Positions 1 through 14,700 are shown, counted from the stretch's first letter. The stretch is DNA of 64,000 nt from Trematomus loennbergii (GCA_012861695.1 JAAOOA010000006.1:12553879-12617878); one strand, 5' to 3'. The notes: generated by a model not told the origin, from the sequence alone. Numbers and translations are program-made.

Positions 1-940
1 ACACTGAACAAAAATTGGTGAAAGTTGTGCGAATATGTTTGTTTTATCGAGATAATTCAGAGTTTGTCAGTTTGTGTGTGTGTGTGTGTGTGTAGGAATG
101 GAGAGGCGTTAACAGCCCAAGAGCCTGTTGTGTTTCCTGGCAGAAAAAGTGTACAGCTAGGGCGCTCTTATTTGATAGCATTAGCTGAGAACTAAATCTG
201 ATGAATAACATCAACAAGTAATACAGGTTACCCACCAAAACACTCCTAACATCGCAAGTTAACCAGTGGACGTAGGTACGTTAACGTCAGTTAGCTCGCT
301 AGTTAATCTCCACCAGTGTTTAGTTAGTTAGCTCCTTGTTAGCCTCAACTAGTTAGCCAGCTGGCTGACGATGTGGTCACATGAACAGGCTCTTTATTAA
401 AGGCTGGTAAATGTAGTTTACCTCATCTATGTGAAGTCCTCGCATCTGTGGAGAAAGTGCAGCCATACTATCCTCGCCCTTCTTCCTCCAAGGGAGCGAC
501 AACAACAAGAAGAGGAACCCAGAAAAAGACAGTTGTCCGGTAACGTTAGACTCCCGTGGTGTTTAGCTCGCCTCTGTTATGCCCTCTGTGTGTTTACGCT
601 GGTAGATACCGTGAACCTGACCAAGTAGCAATCTGTGACACCGTCGTCACTCACTGTATCCATCCTCCTCCTTTTCCTCCTGTGTTTCCTCCTTCCTCCT
701 CTTGTTCCCTTCTTCCTGTCACTGCTACAGTCTGAGAAAACCCAGAAAGGACACTGAACGCAACATCAGTCTTTCCTTGAATATATTTTTGACACTCGTG
801 GTGCAAGATAGGAGTGCGCAGATCGTACTTAACGTACTAAATTAAACTAGAAACACTATAGTCTAAGAAATAGTAAATTACAAGTCAAAATACAAAATGT
901 TATTTGAATAAAACCACAGCAGTTCTATAATCAAAGTTTA
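1..940. other. Non-coding start of window; possible promoter or 5' UTR of a gene to the left
   Basis: No coding exon is supported here. A short TG run sits at about 74-92. The stretch 240-640 is moderately GC/CpG-rich with repeated GTTAGCT-type words, as often seen in fish 5' UTRs. In other vertebrates nedd4 lies next to rfx7, so this could be the 5' end of a minus-strand nedd4, but I see no homologous peptide. The small open frame at 431-628 has no recognisable family. Confidence 0.25.
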
Positions 941-945
941 GCATA

Positions 946-1455
946 CAGTGGTGTATGTATTGAAGTACATTTACTCAAGTATTGTACTTTAGTATGATTT
1001 TGGGTTACTTGTTGTACTTTACTTGAGTATTTCTATTTTATGCTACTTTACATTTCTACTCAACTGCATTTTATAAGGAAATATTGTACTTTTATTTGAC
1101 AAAATGAGTTACTACTTTACAGATTCAGATTATTAAGATTGTTCATACAAATATATAAATAAACTATGATATAAAAGTATAGGTTAAGATATTCAGCGGT
1201 AATATAACGTTATTTAAATTAGCTCCACGTTTACAAGCTGTGATGAACACATTAATGCATCAATAATCATCATCCAGTGACTTAATATATAGGATTCTGA
1301 ATTGAGCTACAACGCTCAATACGTACTTTTACTTAATGTCCTTCAAGTATATTTTGATGCAGATACTTTTGTAGTTTTACTTAAGTAATATTTTAATGCA
1401 TGACTTTAAATGAAGTATGTTTACACTATAGTTCTACTTTTTCTACGCCTGATGG
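946..1455. mobile_element. hAT-like non-autonomous element (CAGTGGTG...AAGTACATTTACTCAAGTA family)
   Basis: The left end CAGTGGTGTATGTATTGAAG is followed by AAGTACATTTACTCAAGTA and repeated ACTTTACTTGAGTA words. These are typical of a very abundant fish hAT-type MITE. The right part repeats the words in inverse orientation (TTTTACTTAAGTAA near 1375). The right terminus is degraded and I cannot find a clean target-site duplication. Shorter relatives start near 19228 and 47752. Confidence 0.6.
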
Positions 1456-2595
1456 CAGAGAATGGGTGGGGTCATTGTAGATAGATTGCATTTTTTGGGA
1501 TTGATAGAATGTTCTTTATTAGTATTATTATTAATTTACATTATTCTGTTTTTATCAAATGCTTGTAAGACTATATATTGTGTATTATTATAATATAACT
1601 ATATACAGTAGTATGTAGCTAGATTCAAGAAACTAGAAGATAATACTTTCAAACCATGTCTGCTTAGGGTTTGTATCACAGTTTAGATCCTGAAATTGGA
1701 CGCAATAGAGCGGCTTACTCCCAAATACAAAATACAACTTTTCTAGTTCCTGAAAGGGGATTTCCTACGGCAACTGAATGTACTGGAATGCAACTGAAAG
1801 CACTGATTGCATGGAAGTTCAAACCTCAGAGTAAAAACAAGTCTCAATAATAATCATGTAGCAGCTACTGGAACCGATTGTGTACAGCCATAGTTTTGGT
1901 GTGTATACAAGAGCTCTGGAGAAACATAAACCGTACATGGTCACAAAAAGACAGAGATGTCATCAATCAAACAGTTTTTCTCGGACGAAGCATGGAGCTG
2001 GTGTTCAGTACTGTTGCACAAACAACAAAGCAGTTAAAGTTACTTAAGTGCCCCACAGCTACAGGCTAGTTCTGGTTTGCAGAACAAGTTTATATGTTGT
2101 AACAGCTCCTCACACAGCAAAACTACACATTTCAATTAGACATCTTCAGTTTATAAAACTCGTCTTGCTCAAACTTGACCAGCTATCAAAGGTAGGTGCT
2201 GATGATGTTATAATAGCATTCATTCATATAATCCTTAAAGTTTATATTATATTTTAAAGGAATTTTATTAGTGTCTTTACATTGTTTTTTTTTATTTAAG
2301 TATAGATCTGAGTATCGTTATTGCCTTATCTCTGTCAGAGCACTGCTTTCACACCATCAAACTTGACAACACTCCTGATGGTGCTGTCACAAAAATGTAG
2401 CACCATATTAACACATTGAGTAAAGCAAAAACCTTCCGAAGGACGAAATCTAGAGCTTTCATTTTTGCTGTATGGTTTTGGAGTGCTCCCTTACATTTTT
2501 ACAAGAGAATATATCCTAAATCAAAATGTAGACATTCTAAACCTTTATTTAGCTATTAGTGTTATTTCGTTTTTGAAAATAAAACGAAACAGGGC
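1456..2595. other. Intergenic DNA, nothing recognised
   Basis: AT-rich sequence with small open frames (for example 1878-2069 and 2048-2257) that have no splice context or family similarity I recognise. It is probably the intergenic interval downstream of rfx7. Confidence 0.4.
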
Positions 2596-2599
2596 CAAT

Positions 2600-2743
2600 T
2601 TAATGGTTTTATTTCAAGATTCCTCCTTGTTCTGATGTTGTTTTCTCTCAGTAATAATAGCGTGCGCTTTGTCCTCCATGACCCTCTTCACCCCCCATGG
2701 TGTGTGTGGGTGTGTGATGTATGGTATGTGTGTGTGTGTGTGT

Positions 2744-2810
<67 letters not shown>

Positions 2811-5761
2811 GTGTGTGCAATGGCATAAAGGTTAATGATTGCTGGTCTCTTTCTCTGAACCAAAAGGACAATACTGAATACGGAAGTGATTCACAGTCTT
2901 CTTTACTGCAGTAGTAACACCTCAAGTCAATAAGGAAATTACTATAAATACAATTTGCCTCCTTTTTTGTAAAGGTGTTTTGTAAAGTCTCATATCAACA
3001 AATGCCTTCTTCTTACTAAAGTAACCTTTGGTGTGACATTTCAAAAATAAGAAGCATATAATCACTATACAGGCAGCTCCTAGTCTCCTGCAGATCCTTG
3101 TTTTTCTGTAAATATTAAAGAAACACTGACTCTGGTTACCTATGTACATAAAAATGTTTATTAGTTTTAAGAAAGTCTTTAAAAACCAGTATTAACAAGC
3201 ACTTCCCCTTATAAAGCACTAGCTAAAATGCAAAACATAACAGCAGAGGGCAGTACTACAGCTCTGAACAATGAGAGGAAGGGTAAAGTCTTCTTAAACA
3301 CAAACATCAGTGCTAACCAAGTAAATGCTTTGTTTGCTTTCACAGACACAGTAAGAGAAACTATAGCATAAATAAACAAAAAGGTTTGTCTAATTTGCTC
3401 AATATTAAATTATAATCAAATTGAGATTATATATTACAATAATATAATTCTCTTTTACAGATATTTAAAGGTTTTATATACTGTATGCATAACGAATGTT
3501 CAATTCAAAGCACTGAAAGAGATTCAATGTACCGCGTTTGAACTATATCATGACATTAATATTTAACCATATAAGTATGGGTAGTTATATTTACACATTT
3601 TAAAACGTGTGTGCAAATAATAATTTCCTGCAAAATCTAGTCCTGAAAGGTTTTGAATCTCAAGTTTTTTCTCATTTTTTTTTACCACATTAGACAAATC
3701 ATCTGTTAAAACGAAGTACCATATATGATACGTGGTAATATGCTATGATAACAGTGCAAGTCAGATTATCGTGAATTCACAAGATTATATGGTTTGCAAG
3801 GTTACATCTTCTGTACAAAAACACACTCTAAATGAAATATTAAAAACAAAAACAAAGTCACACCCTCAATCTGTACAACAAATAAAGTTAGTGTGACCAA
3901 CAATATAAACACACCCTAACATAAACAAACTGAATAAATAACAGTGATTTTTGCCTCCATAAAAACATATTAAACCTGTTGCGTTAACAAAAGCATCAGC
4001 AATAGTAAACAAAGAAATCTTTAACATTGTCCTGATGTACTAATTATATAAAGAAATGTATTCCAGTGCTGCAAATGTCACAAATGTTTCACTTATTTTC
4101 CATATTATTATTCACATTACAGAATATATTTCTCATGGCTGTTATCGAACATAACCCAGTGAGTCACCCAAGATTTAAGTGCATGTTATTGCGGTTTAAA
4201 TTTTAAGGTTAGTCTTTGGTATGGACATAAGGCTCAGAAACTCTCTTCTTCACACACAGCTCATCACCAGTGTAAATCACGACTTTCACACTCAGTCAGT
4301 TTTTAGCTGTTTTGACATTTTGTTTGAAATCCTCAGGCCATGTGGTGAAACATGTTCTCCCCCAAACCAAACACAGTGCATTGATGTAAAGAAATACGTT
4401 TTACAGATTGTCAGAGCAGAGTGATGAGTGCTACGTTAGAAAGTACATTTCTGTAAGTTCTTTAGAGTTCAATTCTGTGAAATCTTATCTATCTACTGTC
4501 CATTTTTATTTGTAGACAAAATCTTAAACTTCTACCCCAAAAGAGTACACAAGGCAAATAACGCATCTTTTGATTAACACAAGAATCTTATTTTAAAAGT
4601 GCTGTTTAATTTTTAGGTAAAAGGTTTCCTTTTTGAAATTCTTGCCCTTTGTATCTATACGTGGTTAGGAATCTAGACCTGATCTTTCACTGGTTGTTTC
4701 CTTAGTAAATGTTCTGATTTTACTTTTATAAAAACAATTTCTTCTTTTTTCAAGCTTTTGAAATACAAAACAAAGTGCAAAAGAGGCCTTACAAGCTTTC
4801 CGAGCTTGAAATTAAATTGAGGTTTGATTCTGGTGATAACTACTGTATGGGGAGGTTGACTTAGCTTTTTTAATCAATTGATTCATTCTGAGAGGCACAA
4901 CGTCGTTGATGATAGTCATCCACAGGGATATGAAAACCACATTAAATTAAAGTTAACACATTTCTCTCTTCCTTTTATGGTTCTGAAACTACCAAAGTAA
5001 TAATACATACTCTTCATGTAATCCATCAAAGTAAATAATTAGCGATATGATCATATAAATAACTTAAACATTCAGAATGTATTTATTACTCTCCATGCCA
5101 AATCTAGCAGATCATTAGAATATATTAAAGGGATCATTTTGGTTAAAATGTGTTTCTATAAACCGAGTGTTCCCTTCTTAATGTTAGTATATTTTGCAGC
5201 TAAGAAAACGTTTAATTGAACCATATGACACCTAAAGCTCCTGCATAGATAACGTTTTTTGGCAAATCAAAATTGCACACAAATGTTTCAATGAGGACAT
5301 ATTTGTTCAGCATTATATTTAAATATTTTGTACGTCATGCTTTAGTAACGTAGTGCGTGGAGTCTTAAAGATTTATAAACAATTATTTAAAGAAATATTT
5401 TTTGTAAATAATAGTCGTACAACCACATTTCTTTACATCAAGAAATTAATTCCTGTTTTTTTCATTAGCTTTTCAGTAAAATGCAACATATAAAAAAAAA
5501 AAAACCTTTCTTGTTCAATAACCTTTGTTTACTTGTTGGAAATGCTCTTAATTAAACAAGGTGAGGCATTGTCCTCTGAATAAAGGGAAATGACCAGCAT
5601 TTTTCAGAGTGTTGCAGCATCATAGCAGTTCAGCCTGGCACTTGGACTGGACATACCTTGATTGGGTCCAGTGTTGCATTATAAAGTGTAAATGCCTGAA
5701 AATAAATAAAAAAATTAACGACCATGGGTTGACATGTTCAACATGACGTAAAAAAAAAACC
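2600..5761 (-). other. rfx7: Probable 3' UTR and downstream region of rfx7
   Basis: AT-rich sequence without coding potential directly follows the rfx7 stop codon on the minus strand. Minus-strand AATAAA-type polyadenylation words occur near 3155 and 2605. I cannot tell which is used. Mammalian RFX7 also has a long 3' UTR, so a UTR of 2.6-3.1 kb is plausible. Confidence 0.4.
2697..2817. repeat. (TG)n microsatellite with interruptions
   Basis: About 120 bases of TG/GTGT repeats interrupted by TGG steps. The overlapping Cys/Val-rich and His/Thr-rich open frames on both strands come from this repeat and are not genes. Confidence 0.95.
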
Positions 5762-8700
5762 TCAACCCATCAACCCTACAGTTGGTTGATCTTTGCTTTC
5801 AAGCCAGTCGAGTCCATTCGAATGTGCCGTGTCGCTGGTAATTTGCTGAAACAGCGCATCATTCACCAGCTCCTCCTCTGCAGCAGCATTTTGATATTGC
5901 CCTTGCTGCTGGTTGGGGTCAAACAGAAGCTCTGTGTCCAACGCGTTGAGGTCGTTGATGCTGCTGGAGAGCTCTGAGGTCATTCTGATCTCACAAGGGA
6001 AATCTGCCCCGCTTGTAGTCAGCTCAGACACCTGGTCCATGAGCTGAGTGCCGGCAGTGAGGCCGTTGTCAGTCAGGAGGTTTTTCATAGTGCTGCTGAA
6101 ATCCAACTGATGCTGAAGTTCTTCTTGATGCTGCTGTGAGGTTAGCAGCATAGACTGGGCCTGTTGTCGATGCTGCTCCCCAATAGCTGATTGTACTCGG
6201 TGATCACCTGCTAAGATTATCATTTGTTCGTTAATAGCATTTTCCATGAGGTAATTAGGCCTCTGCATCTTGCATGTGCTGGTGGGGTCAGATTTCATCA
6301 GGCTGAGGTGGTTGTCACTGCAGGAGAGGTCGGGGTCAGACTCCAGGATCTGGGTGAGGTTCATGCGTGCAGTGTAGCTGGAGGGTAAGTTATTGATGCC
6401 CAGACCCCGGACATTGTTGTCATGGTCCCCCTCCAGTTTGCTCAGAAGAACATTGGTGATGTTATTGCTGTTGCACTGTTGTCCTGACGTTGTCTGGACC
6501 TCAGTTTGCATCATGACGTTGAGCGGTACAGAATGGCTCCTCTGAGCCATGCTGCTCAACCCGAGATTTGTATGGCTGTTTGCAAATATGTTTAACATCT
6601 CAGGCGTCACAGGGGAGTTAAAGGGAGACACAACTGAACGAGGCATATGGGAAAGGTTTCCCGTGTTTCCGGTCAAGTTCCTCTGATGAACAGCGGGCTT
6701 ACACTGCGACATCGAAAAGTTGTAGCTGGTGAGTTGGTGGCTTTGTTATCCAGAGGGGCAGGCACAGCAAAGCCCTCCTGCTTGGCCATGTTAGTTGCCT
6801 GCTGCTGCTGAACAGGCGAGATGGGAGTCAAGCGACCAAAATGGCCGTCGTGGTGCCGCGCATGAGGGACGGCGAAGGCGTGAGGCTTTTGAAATTGGTC
6901 ACCTATCAGGCCTTGATAGCCGGGGAGGATTCCCATTCCACAGTTTGACTTGTTTAAGCTGCTGCTGTTGTAGCTGTTGTTCATCCACTCCAGCCTGGTC
7001 TTGTCTGGGTGGGTCGCCATCGGCCTCTGCATGGGCTTGACCGGGCTGCTGGAGACGGTGTTGCCGTCATGGAAACCAGGGATGCTGGAGTTGATGGGTG
7101 TAAAGGCAAACGGGTTCCTGCACTCCACGGGACTGGGAGGCACGGTGCTGCTGCAGTTGGAGTGTGGCGTACCCACTGGGGTGTGACGACTGCTTCCCAG
7201 AGCGCTATCCACCGGGGGGGTGGAGGCGATGCGGGAGAAGGGGCTCTCTACGGTGAACCGTTGGGGTCCTCCCAGCATCTCTGATGTTGGTGTTGGTGTG
7301 GGAGTAGGAGTGGGTGTCGGAGTCTGCATTGGGTTGCTGTGGCTGTTTGCAGCATGATAGAAAGAAGTCATGGTCTGATTGGTGGACATCATGTTGTCCG
7401 GCATGGCTGCCTGTTGGCCTTGTGGTGTGACGCAGCCTCCAAACTCCTGCATGTTGTTAAGCTTCATCTGCTCCTCCATCTGCACCAGCTCCTCCACAAT
7501 GCTGTCCTGGGTCACATCATCATCAAAGTGAAAGTAGTCCATATCTGTCTGCATAGGGAGCTGGCTTGATATCGTGGCTTGATTCAAAAAGTCTAATGGT
7601 TCAGAGTTAGACTGGGTGTAGATATTGGGTTGACAGCTTAAACTCCTAACATCACTCACTCCTGTAAGTGTTTGGAAGCCGGTGTTATTAGGTATGGCAT
7701 GCACGTTAGGCGTTGTGTGCCCCTGCTGTTGCTGCATTAATGAGTGACTGTCTGAGATGCTATTTTCCATAACAGTGGGAGTGGTTTTCCTCTGCATTGA
7801 GCTCTGTGATCTGGCAACAGAGTAGAATCCACTCGATCTGAAAGAGGAAGTGCAGAGTGAGTGGGCTTGAGGGGAGATCATTTTCATCTCTACCTCCCTG
7901 GTCACTGGTGCACTTTCAGGTCTAGTTGGAGCTCCTGGGCGCAGGATGTTACCGACTGTGTTTCTAGTCCCATATCCTAAACCAGCAGCGCCCTCTGGCT
8001 CTGGCTGCTGGGGCATAAAAGCCCTTTTGATTGGAGAAAAATCTGGACTGAAGCATGAACGTTTCCTGAGGTTCTTAGTAGACAGGAAACCTTCCTTTGC
8101 TGCTGTAACTCTGCCGTTTTCCCCAAAAGAAGTTGGTGTGCTGGTGTTCAGTAAAGGAACAGCGCTGGTATTCTGAGTGGAAGGTGTTAAGTGCAAGTTA
8201 CTTGTATTATCAGCACCATTATTGCTGCTTTGGACTGCAGTGTTAATGCCCGAGGAGGACCTCCCGTGGCAGTTAGAGATAGAGGTGCTCTCCAGGAAGC
8301 CTTTAGACTGAGGTATGGGCACACTGGCAGCCCTCTGTAAAGCCCCTACAGCTCGGTTTACCATGGCTTCATGAGAAAAATTCAAAGAGCCAGGATTTTG
8401 CATTTGGCTGTTTTTATGTATAGCTTCAACTTCCATTTCAACATCGATGGTTTGAGTGTTAGTAGTCTGCCCTGGTCTGGCCACCGGGGCCTGGATGGGG
8501 ACTGCAGAGGCGCTCCTCATGCTCCGACTGAAGCTGACGTCTTCTGCAGAACTACTTACGCCTGTAGAGGCCGGCCGCAGAGTGGCATTTGTAAAGGAAG
8601 TGGTGGTATTGCTGCTGTTGGTTGCCAGCGATATGGCTGTCAAGTTGACCAAACTGACCGGGCTGACATGACATGTGGTCATCATGGTCTTCACAGGGCT

Positions 8701-11700
8701 GTTGCTGATGATCATGGTGGAGGGCGAGCGCAAAGTGATGGCAGTCGTGGCCACCGGTTTGGGCAGGATTTGCGCATATCGCTGCCGGGCAGTGCGTTCT
8801 CCCATGGGACTGGCTAGAATATTTTTGGGACTATGCCTCACTGCCTGAACTTGCTGGTCACCATTTGGAAGTTAATAGGCATCATTTTGTTCTCCACTGT
8901 TCCCAGTGGACTGGGACACATCAGCTGCCTGCTTCTCTGTACCTGCAGAGAAGGAGGGTCGGTCAGAAAGGGGTACTGAATCTGTACTGATAGATCTCAA
9001 ATATCACTATTTAGACAGAAGGTTGGCACAAACACAGGATACATTTTGGAGTTCATATTTTACATAAGTAAAAACTATATAGGTAGTGCTCTTAACATAA
9101 TAAGATTTAGAATAATTAAGAAAGGTGTCCTTTTGAACACAATGCATCCTGCAACACGGCACTCATTTACTATTGAATTAATGTTTTCAAGGTGATGTTA
9201 ATTATTCTTAAAAGTGGTAATGTTGGACACAAATATGTTTTACAGCATTCATGATGTTATATGTATATAATTTACCATTACATTCTAAATTGAAGTGAAT
9301 CTAGACATTTCTCTTCTCTAAGGTCAGATGAATGCCATACATAGAACAAAATAAGACATTGTGATCTCCATAGAGTGCTGCTCTCACCGTGAGGGGGCTC
9401 TGCACTGCAGCGACCATGATGCCAATGGTGGGCTGAGGTGACGGAGGGGTGGGGCTGGCACAAGGCACACTCTCTGCCCTCTTGGTTTGTCCCTCTCCAG
9501 GAAAAGGAGAGTGCAGCTTCTGCTCTTGTTGTTTCCTCTGGAGCTTTCTCTGGAGCTGCTGCTTTGCATCGACAGACGGCGAGGACAGAGTCATCACATG
9601 AGGCTGGAAGGAGAGAGCCTCAGCGGCCGGGACGAACGCTGACACCGTCTGTGGAAGCTTTACCTCTGAAGGGAAGAGACAGGGGGTTAAGTACAGATAA
9701 TGATTCTATTATCAGTAAAGTATTAGCCTCATCCTTATATTATGTAAATATGTTAATGTATGAGACATGGCACTCCATAAGACAACAAACTAACAAAGGT
9801 TTCACTCAGGCTTCATATATTGTTTTGTTTTTTACCACCATAGCATAGCAAATTGCCTGTGATGTAACATATAGCTAATGACTCCATGTTGCACAGAACT
9901 GAGTACCATGTAGATAATGTAATATATCATAGTTAATGTACATACAACAAACACAAATGTGATTATGTATAAAGTATGTGTATGAATAATGTTTTGTACT
10001 AGATTTTAGCCCTGTGGGAGTACCATTGGCATCAGCTAATGAAGATACAACTAAATAAACAACTATCCACATACATAGTGTGTTATATGTATGTGTCAGT
10101 TTGACCAGATTGCTCCAATAAAGCTGTAAAGGTTTCCGACACTTGAGAAACAGAGCTGTGTAAAAAAACAAGCAGACTGGAATAAAAGAGCAGTGACAAG
10201 CAGCTGCCTCCAGATGTCACTCCTGACAGTTTTTACTCAGGTGGCATGAAGCCGACTCAGACTGACCTGTTGCTGTGCCGGTCATAATGGTGAGCGCTGC
10301 CAGGGACTTGTTGCTGATGTAATGGCTGTCGATCAGGAAGCGAGCCAAGTCTTCCACGACATCAAACTGGCGTTTCAGCACCTTTTGGGCCCACTCACAC
10401 ACCAGATCACAGGCTGCAAACCTCACATCTTCCTTAATACCGCCCAGCTGGCCCGGTGAATCCAGGACATCACATTGGAGCTACACACAATAGATTTGTG
10501 TTAATTTCATAGAGAGCTGGAACAGCATTTTTGGCAAGCTATTTTGATTCTTGATTAATCGTAATGCAAAAATGGCCAAAAATGCTGCTTTTAGCTTCAC
10601 AATTATGTTTAATATCAGATATATGTGGGTTTTGGCTTGTCAAACAAGACATTTTAAGACATAACCTCGGACATGTCACATTGCACTGACACTGCAGAAT
10701 AGGAGTGACAAATATTAAGAGGAGAATATAGATTATTCTAAAATATTAATAATGAAGATGTAAACATGCTTACCCCGTCCCCTGTTTTATGAAGATCCAG
10801 AGTGGGTAAAGATGGCATGTGAATAACCAGCCTCTTCCTCAGTCCACTATAGCAATATGTAAGCTGGTGTTAAGAACAAAAACATCTGATTCCACAAAGT
10901 GAACAAAAACGTGCAATATACAGTTACATATGGACAATGGACAGTTCTATAGTTATGGAGAAAAAAATATATTAAAACATTTTATATTGAAGATCAATTT
11001 TTGTTTTAAACAGTTGGACAGATACACGGACATCTGAAAATTAGAATAATATAATTTGAAAATGTAAGTGTACTTTGCTGTAGAAAAGTATGTTGATTTA
11101 TATTTCAATATGTGCATGTTGTGAAAATATTGAATTAATGAAAACACATCCTTGATTCCAAACTTCCTTAAACACGTACAACTTTTCTTCAGCATCATAA
11201 CCCATACGATTTTTGACTTATGATCTCACATTACAAAAAGATAATTGAATTGACCTGAAACACTGAAGGTTATGAATATAAATCAAATGTTGCACTTTAA
11301 CATCAGCAGCAAAATATACTTCAAACAGATCCGAATTGCGTAATAAAAGGTCAAGGTCACAGTGACTCCCTGAGGGGCCCTGTATTATGCTACTGCTTCC
11401 GAGGCAGAGGGGGACTTTATTTCATTTCACATCTATATTTAGAGAGCTTTATGAACTGCAACAGCAGATGGTCTGCGATCAGGGACAGAGGCCAGACTGT
11501 TACAATCCATTCCAGTGAAGGATATTTTGATTTTCCTCTCATGCCAAGTCGACGAGCCTTCATGTTCGGGAAGACATTTTTCATCATTTTCCCAAAGTCT
11601 GCCGCACTCAGTGGATGGTAGTTCAGATTGTCACAGAAGCTCCTGAAAGACATAACAGACGGAATATTAAATTAAGAAAATATTTCTCTGAGTATTTGCC

Positions 11701-14700
11701 TTGAATTTAATTCATCTCAACATAGCAGATAATACTGAGGGCCCTTAATGTATGTAGTCCTGTGATTGTAAAGGGATTAAAGTGTTAACATTTCAAACAA
11801 CATTTCTCAGGAGCTGGTGGAGACTAAAAACAGAGCTTAGGGAGAGGCACTTTATGAGATGTCTGTAAACACAACTCTAAATCAATGATAATGTTTCTCT
11901 GTGTCTGCTTGGTGTGTTAGCGATTGATAAAGTCAATGCTGTGTTAACAACTTGCTTTTATCTGCCCCCAAACATTCAAAATGATAAGTTATTGCAGGTT
12001 TAACTGTATAATATATAAAGTTAAGTTTAAACAACTTTGAAACAGTAGAGTCGTAATAATGACTCACAGTTTGACACATTCGTAAAATGAGTACCGAGCA
12101 AATTAAACTCTTGTATTGTGGTTGACCCGGCTTCATCCCACTGGTTATGTTTAGTTAAATTCACCATACAGATAAGTGTATGTAACATAGTTCAATTAGT
12201 GCAGAGTTAACTGAAGTCCTGATAATCTTCAAATGGCTTCTTTGTGCTATTTAAACCAAAACGTTTTTTTCAACAACATGTGAATATCAACTATTAAATG
12301 GTAATAAAACAACTCTAAGAAAGACTTCTGTATCTTTTGTTTCATGTTTAAAGGGAAGCACATAGAGTCTCTTTGAAGCCTTTTCACCACTCTATTCTAA
12401 AGGCGCCAATATTTCTGGAGGCCACTGTATTTCTGATCTCGTTGAGTTAAAAAGGCCGTTACATAACACTGCCCGAGAATTTCAATGGCTGTCTCAGACT
12501 TTCCATTCTAATATTACCAACACATGCTGCTCTCTGTGATTCCCATGCCTGCTGCGTCTATTTATACTGTCGCCTCGGCCGCCAGTCATTTAGAGGCGAA
12601 AGATTCTTCAACATTGAAAAGGTGAACACCAATGTTAAACATTAAATATCATATCATAAAAAGGTGATATATTCTATATGTTTATTGAGAAGCTGTATGA
12701 CAGTAAAATTAAGTTTCCTGTTTTCTGTTTGGACCTACTTGTATTCATCATAGACCTCCTGTTTGGGAAGAGAGGTCTCTGGGTATTCCTCTAAATGATG
12801 GCGGATCCAGTTAAACGCATGCATCTGCTGCGTGCGGCTGGATGACAGGGCGCTCTGCTCACTGAAAATAGACATAGATTATTCATTTGATGACAAATCA
12901 CAGAACAAAAGCAACTTTTTGCCAAATTAACCTCAGTCCTAAGTCAAATCATATCCAAAACTAATCTAAGCTTTGAATGTTTGTGTGAGTCTAATCATTA
13001 TTATTTTACCACATGATACAGTAATTAACAGAAATGTATGTGACTATGAATGATTAACTGTTTCTTGTCTTTTAAATACTTCAGCTGCTGTCCATTTTCC
13101 ATAAATACTGCCAGAAAGCAGCTTTTTACCTTTTCTCGATGTTAGTGTTCGGACCAGAAGGCAACTTAAGGTAGAGGTAGAGTTTTTCAATGTCTGAGAA
13201 CCTCTCCACATCTTGCTGTAGAAATACAAAGGGGACAAAAAATAGTTTCAATGCATGACCTTCCTTTTAATTGGTACAAAGTACTTTCCCTTCATTGATT
13301 ACAAAATTGATGGACACTTGCAGAGCAGACATATCTTTCAGTCCACCTTCGTCCTGAATGAAATATCTGAACCACTATTTGATAGATTGCCAAAGATATT
13401 TTATTCGAACATGAAGTATGGATCTGACTGATTTTTGTGACTTTTCCTGTAGCATCAGCAGCAGCTTCACATGTGTGGTTTGGAGTTAAAAATTATCATC
13501 CAACTATGGGATGGATTGCCATGAAATCTGGTGCACAGATGAAAGCAATCACGGCTGTGATCCTCTGACTTTTCCATCAATTATCAGCTTTAAGAAAGCG
13601 TACGGGGTGTCGTGTCTAGGAATCTAAGATGATGTTAACTAAACATCCTGGGCACGACATGTAGCTATAAACAGTCTTCAACACTTCTAACTATGTTCTT
13701 CAAAGGGAAAAAAGAAACATGATATTGTGAAGAAGGCGCAGATTAAATTCTGCTGGTTTAATTGGCAGCAGAAAACACTGAACGCCAAGTAATACTTGTC
13801 CATGTAGAAGTGAATTTAGTAACCTACCCTATAAAAATACCACCCCTTTTAAAGGATTTTTCTTTAAGATTTAAGATTTTTCTTTACAACCCTCAAGCAA
13901 AGCATTTAAACCTGACCCAAAGAAAACCCACTGATCTGGAAGACAGAAAACATGGCAGGAAATTCCATGAAAAGGGGATTGATGTGCTACTTAATACGTG
14001 AAAAATAAAAGAAACAATGAATGATAGAGCTGCGTTTGATGAGACAAAAAATGTAACCTTTGTCATCAGATGTTTGGTGTAAGACAAACACTGCACATCA
14101 TAAACATCCCATCCCCACACTGAAGCAGCAGAGCAAGGAGTGAGAAGCACGAACACATTTTCACTCTGACTTTAAACCCAGCAGTGTAAAGTTACGAATC
14201 AGAGATATGTTGCGTTCATTTCGCTGAGACACACTAGTGCATGCACACACAGTCTGAATGGCTGCAAACACACAGACAGACAAGCTTCAGCTCTGCAGGG
14301 AGCTTGTAAGGTGAACTTGAATCCTCGGCTGATAGTAAATGCACACAGACACACATCCACACACTGCCAGCACTCATTCACACTTTCAATTGGCTCCTCT
14401 GTCTCTTCTGATTAACTCCTTAACACCTCTTCGCACTTGCGCTGCAAGAATGAGCCCTAAAACCCGGAAATGAGTTAGCAGTTCTGCAATTCCAGTTCCA
14501 TCGCCTCAAAGGTTTTTAAGAATGTTTTTTGATTTATTAGATGTCTGATACAAGGTCTGATATGTATATAATATATAGGTATTGTAAAGCTATTACTTGT
14601 TGTGACCATGGTATAGTCTCTTAAAATACTAACGTTGGCTTTTTACTTTAGGTGCTTTCATTATGCCATAAAAGTCATAAATCAACTTGCTAAAGAAAAT

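Noticed and set aside
431..628. Small plus-strand open frame near the window start
   Set aside because: No family similarity, no splice evidence; lies in sequence that looks like a 5' UTR or promoter.
2614..2925. Cys/Val- and His/Thr-rich open frames on both strands
   Set aside because: Pure translation of the TG/CA microsatellite. The same applies to 53146-53406.
5762..8942. rfx7 as a pseudogene, because of two frameshifts
   Set aside because: All splice sites are intact, the sequence downstream of each shift is still conserved to the normal C-terminus, and the same type of one-base loss occurs in two neighbouring genes.
11417..11525. Continuation of rfx7 exon 5 as PSLEWIVTV
   Set aside because: This is read-through into the U12 intron; family comparison requires KYCYSGLRK from the next exon.
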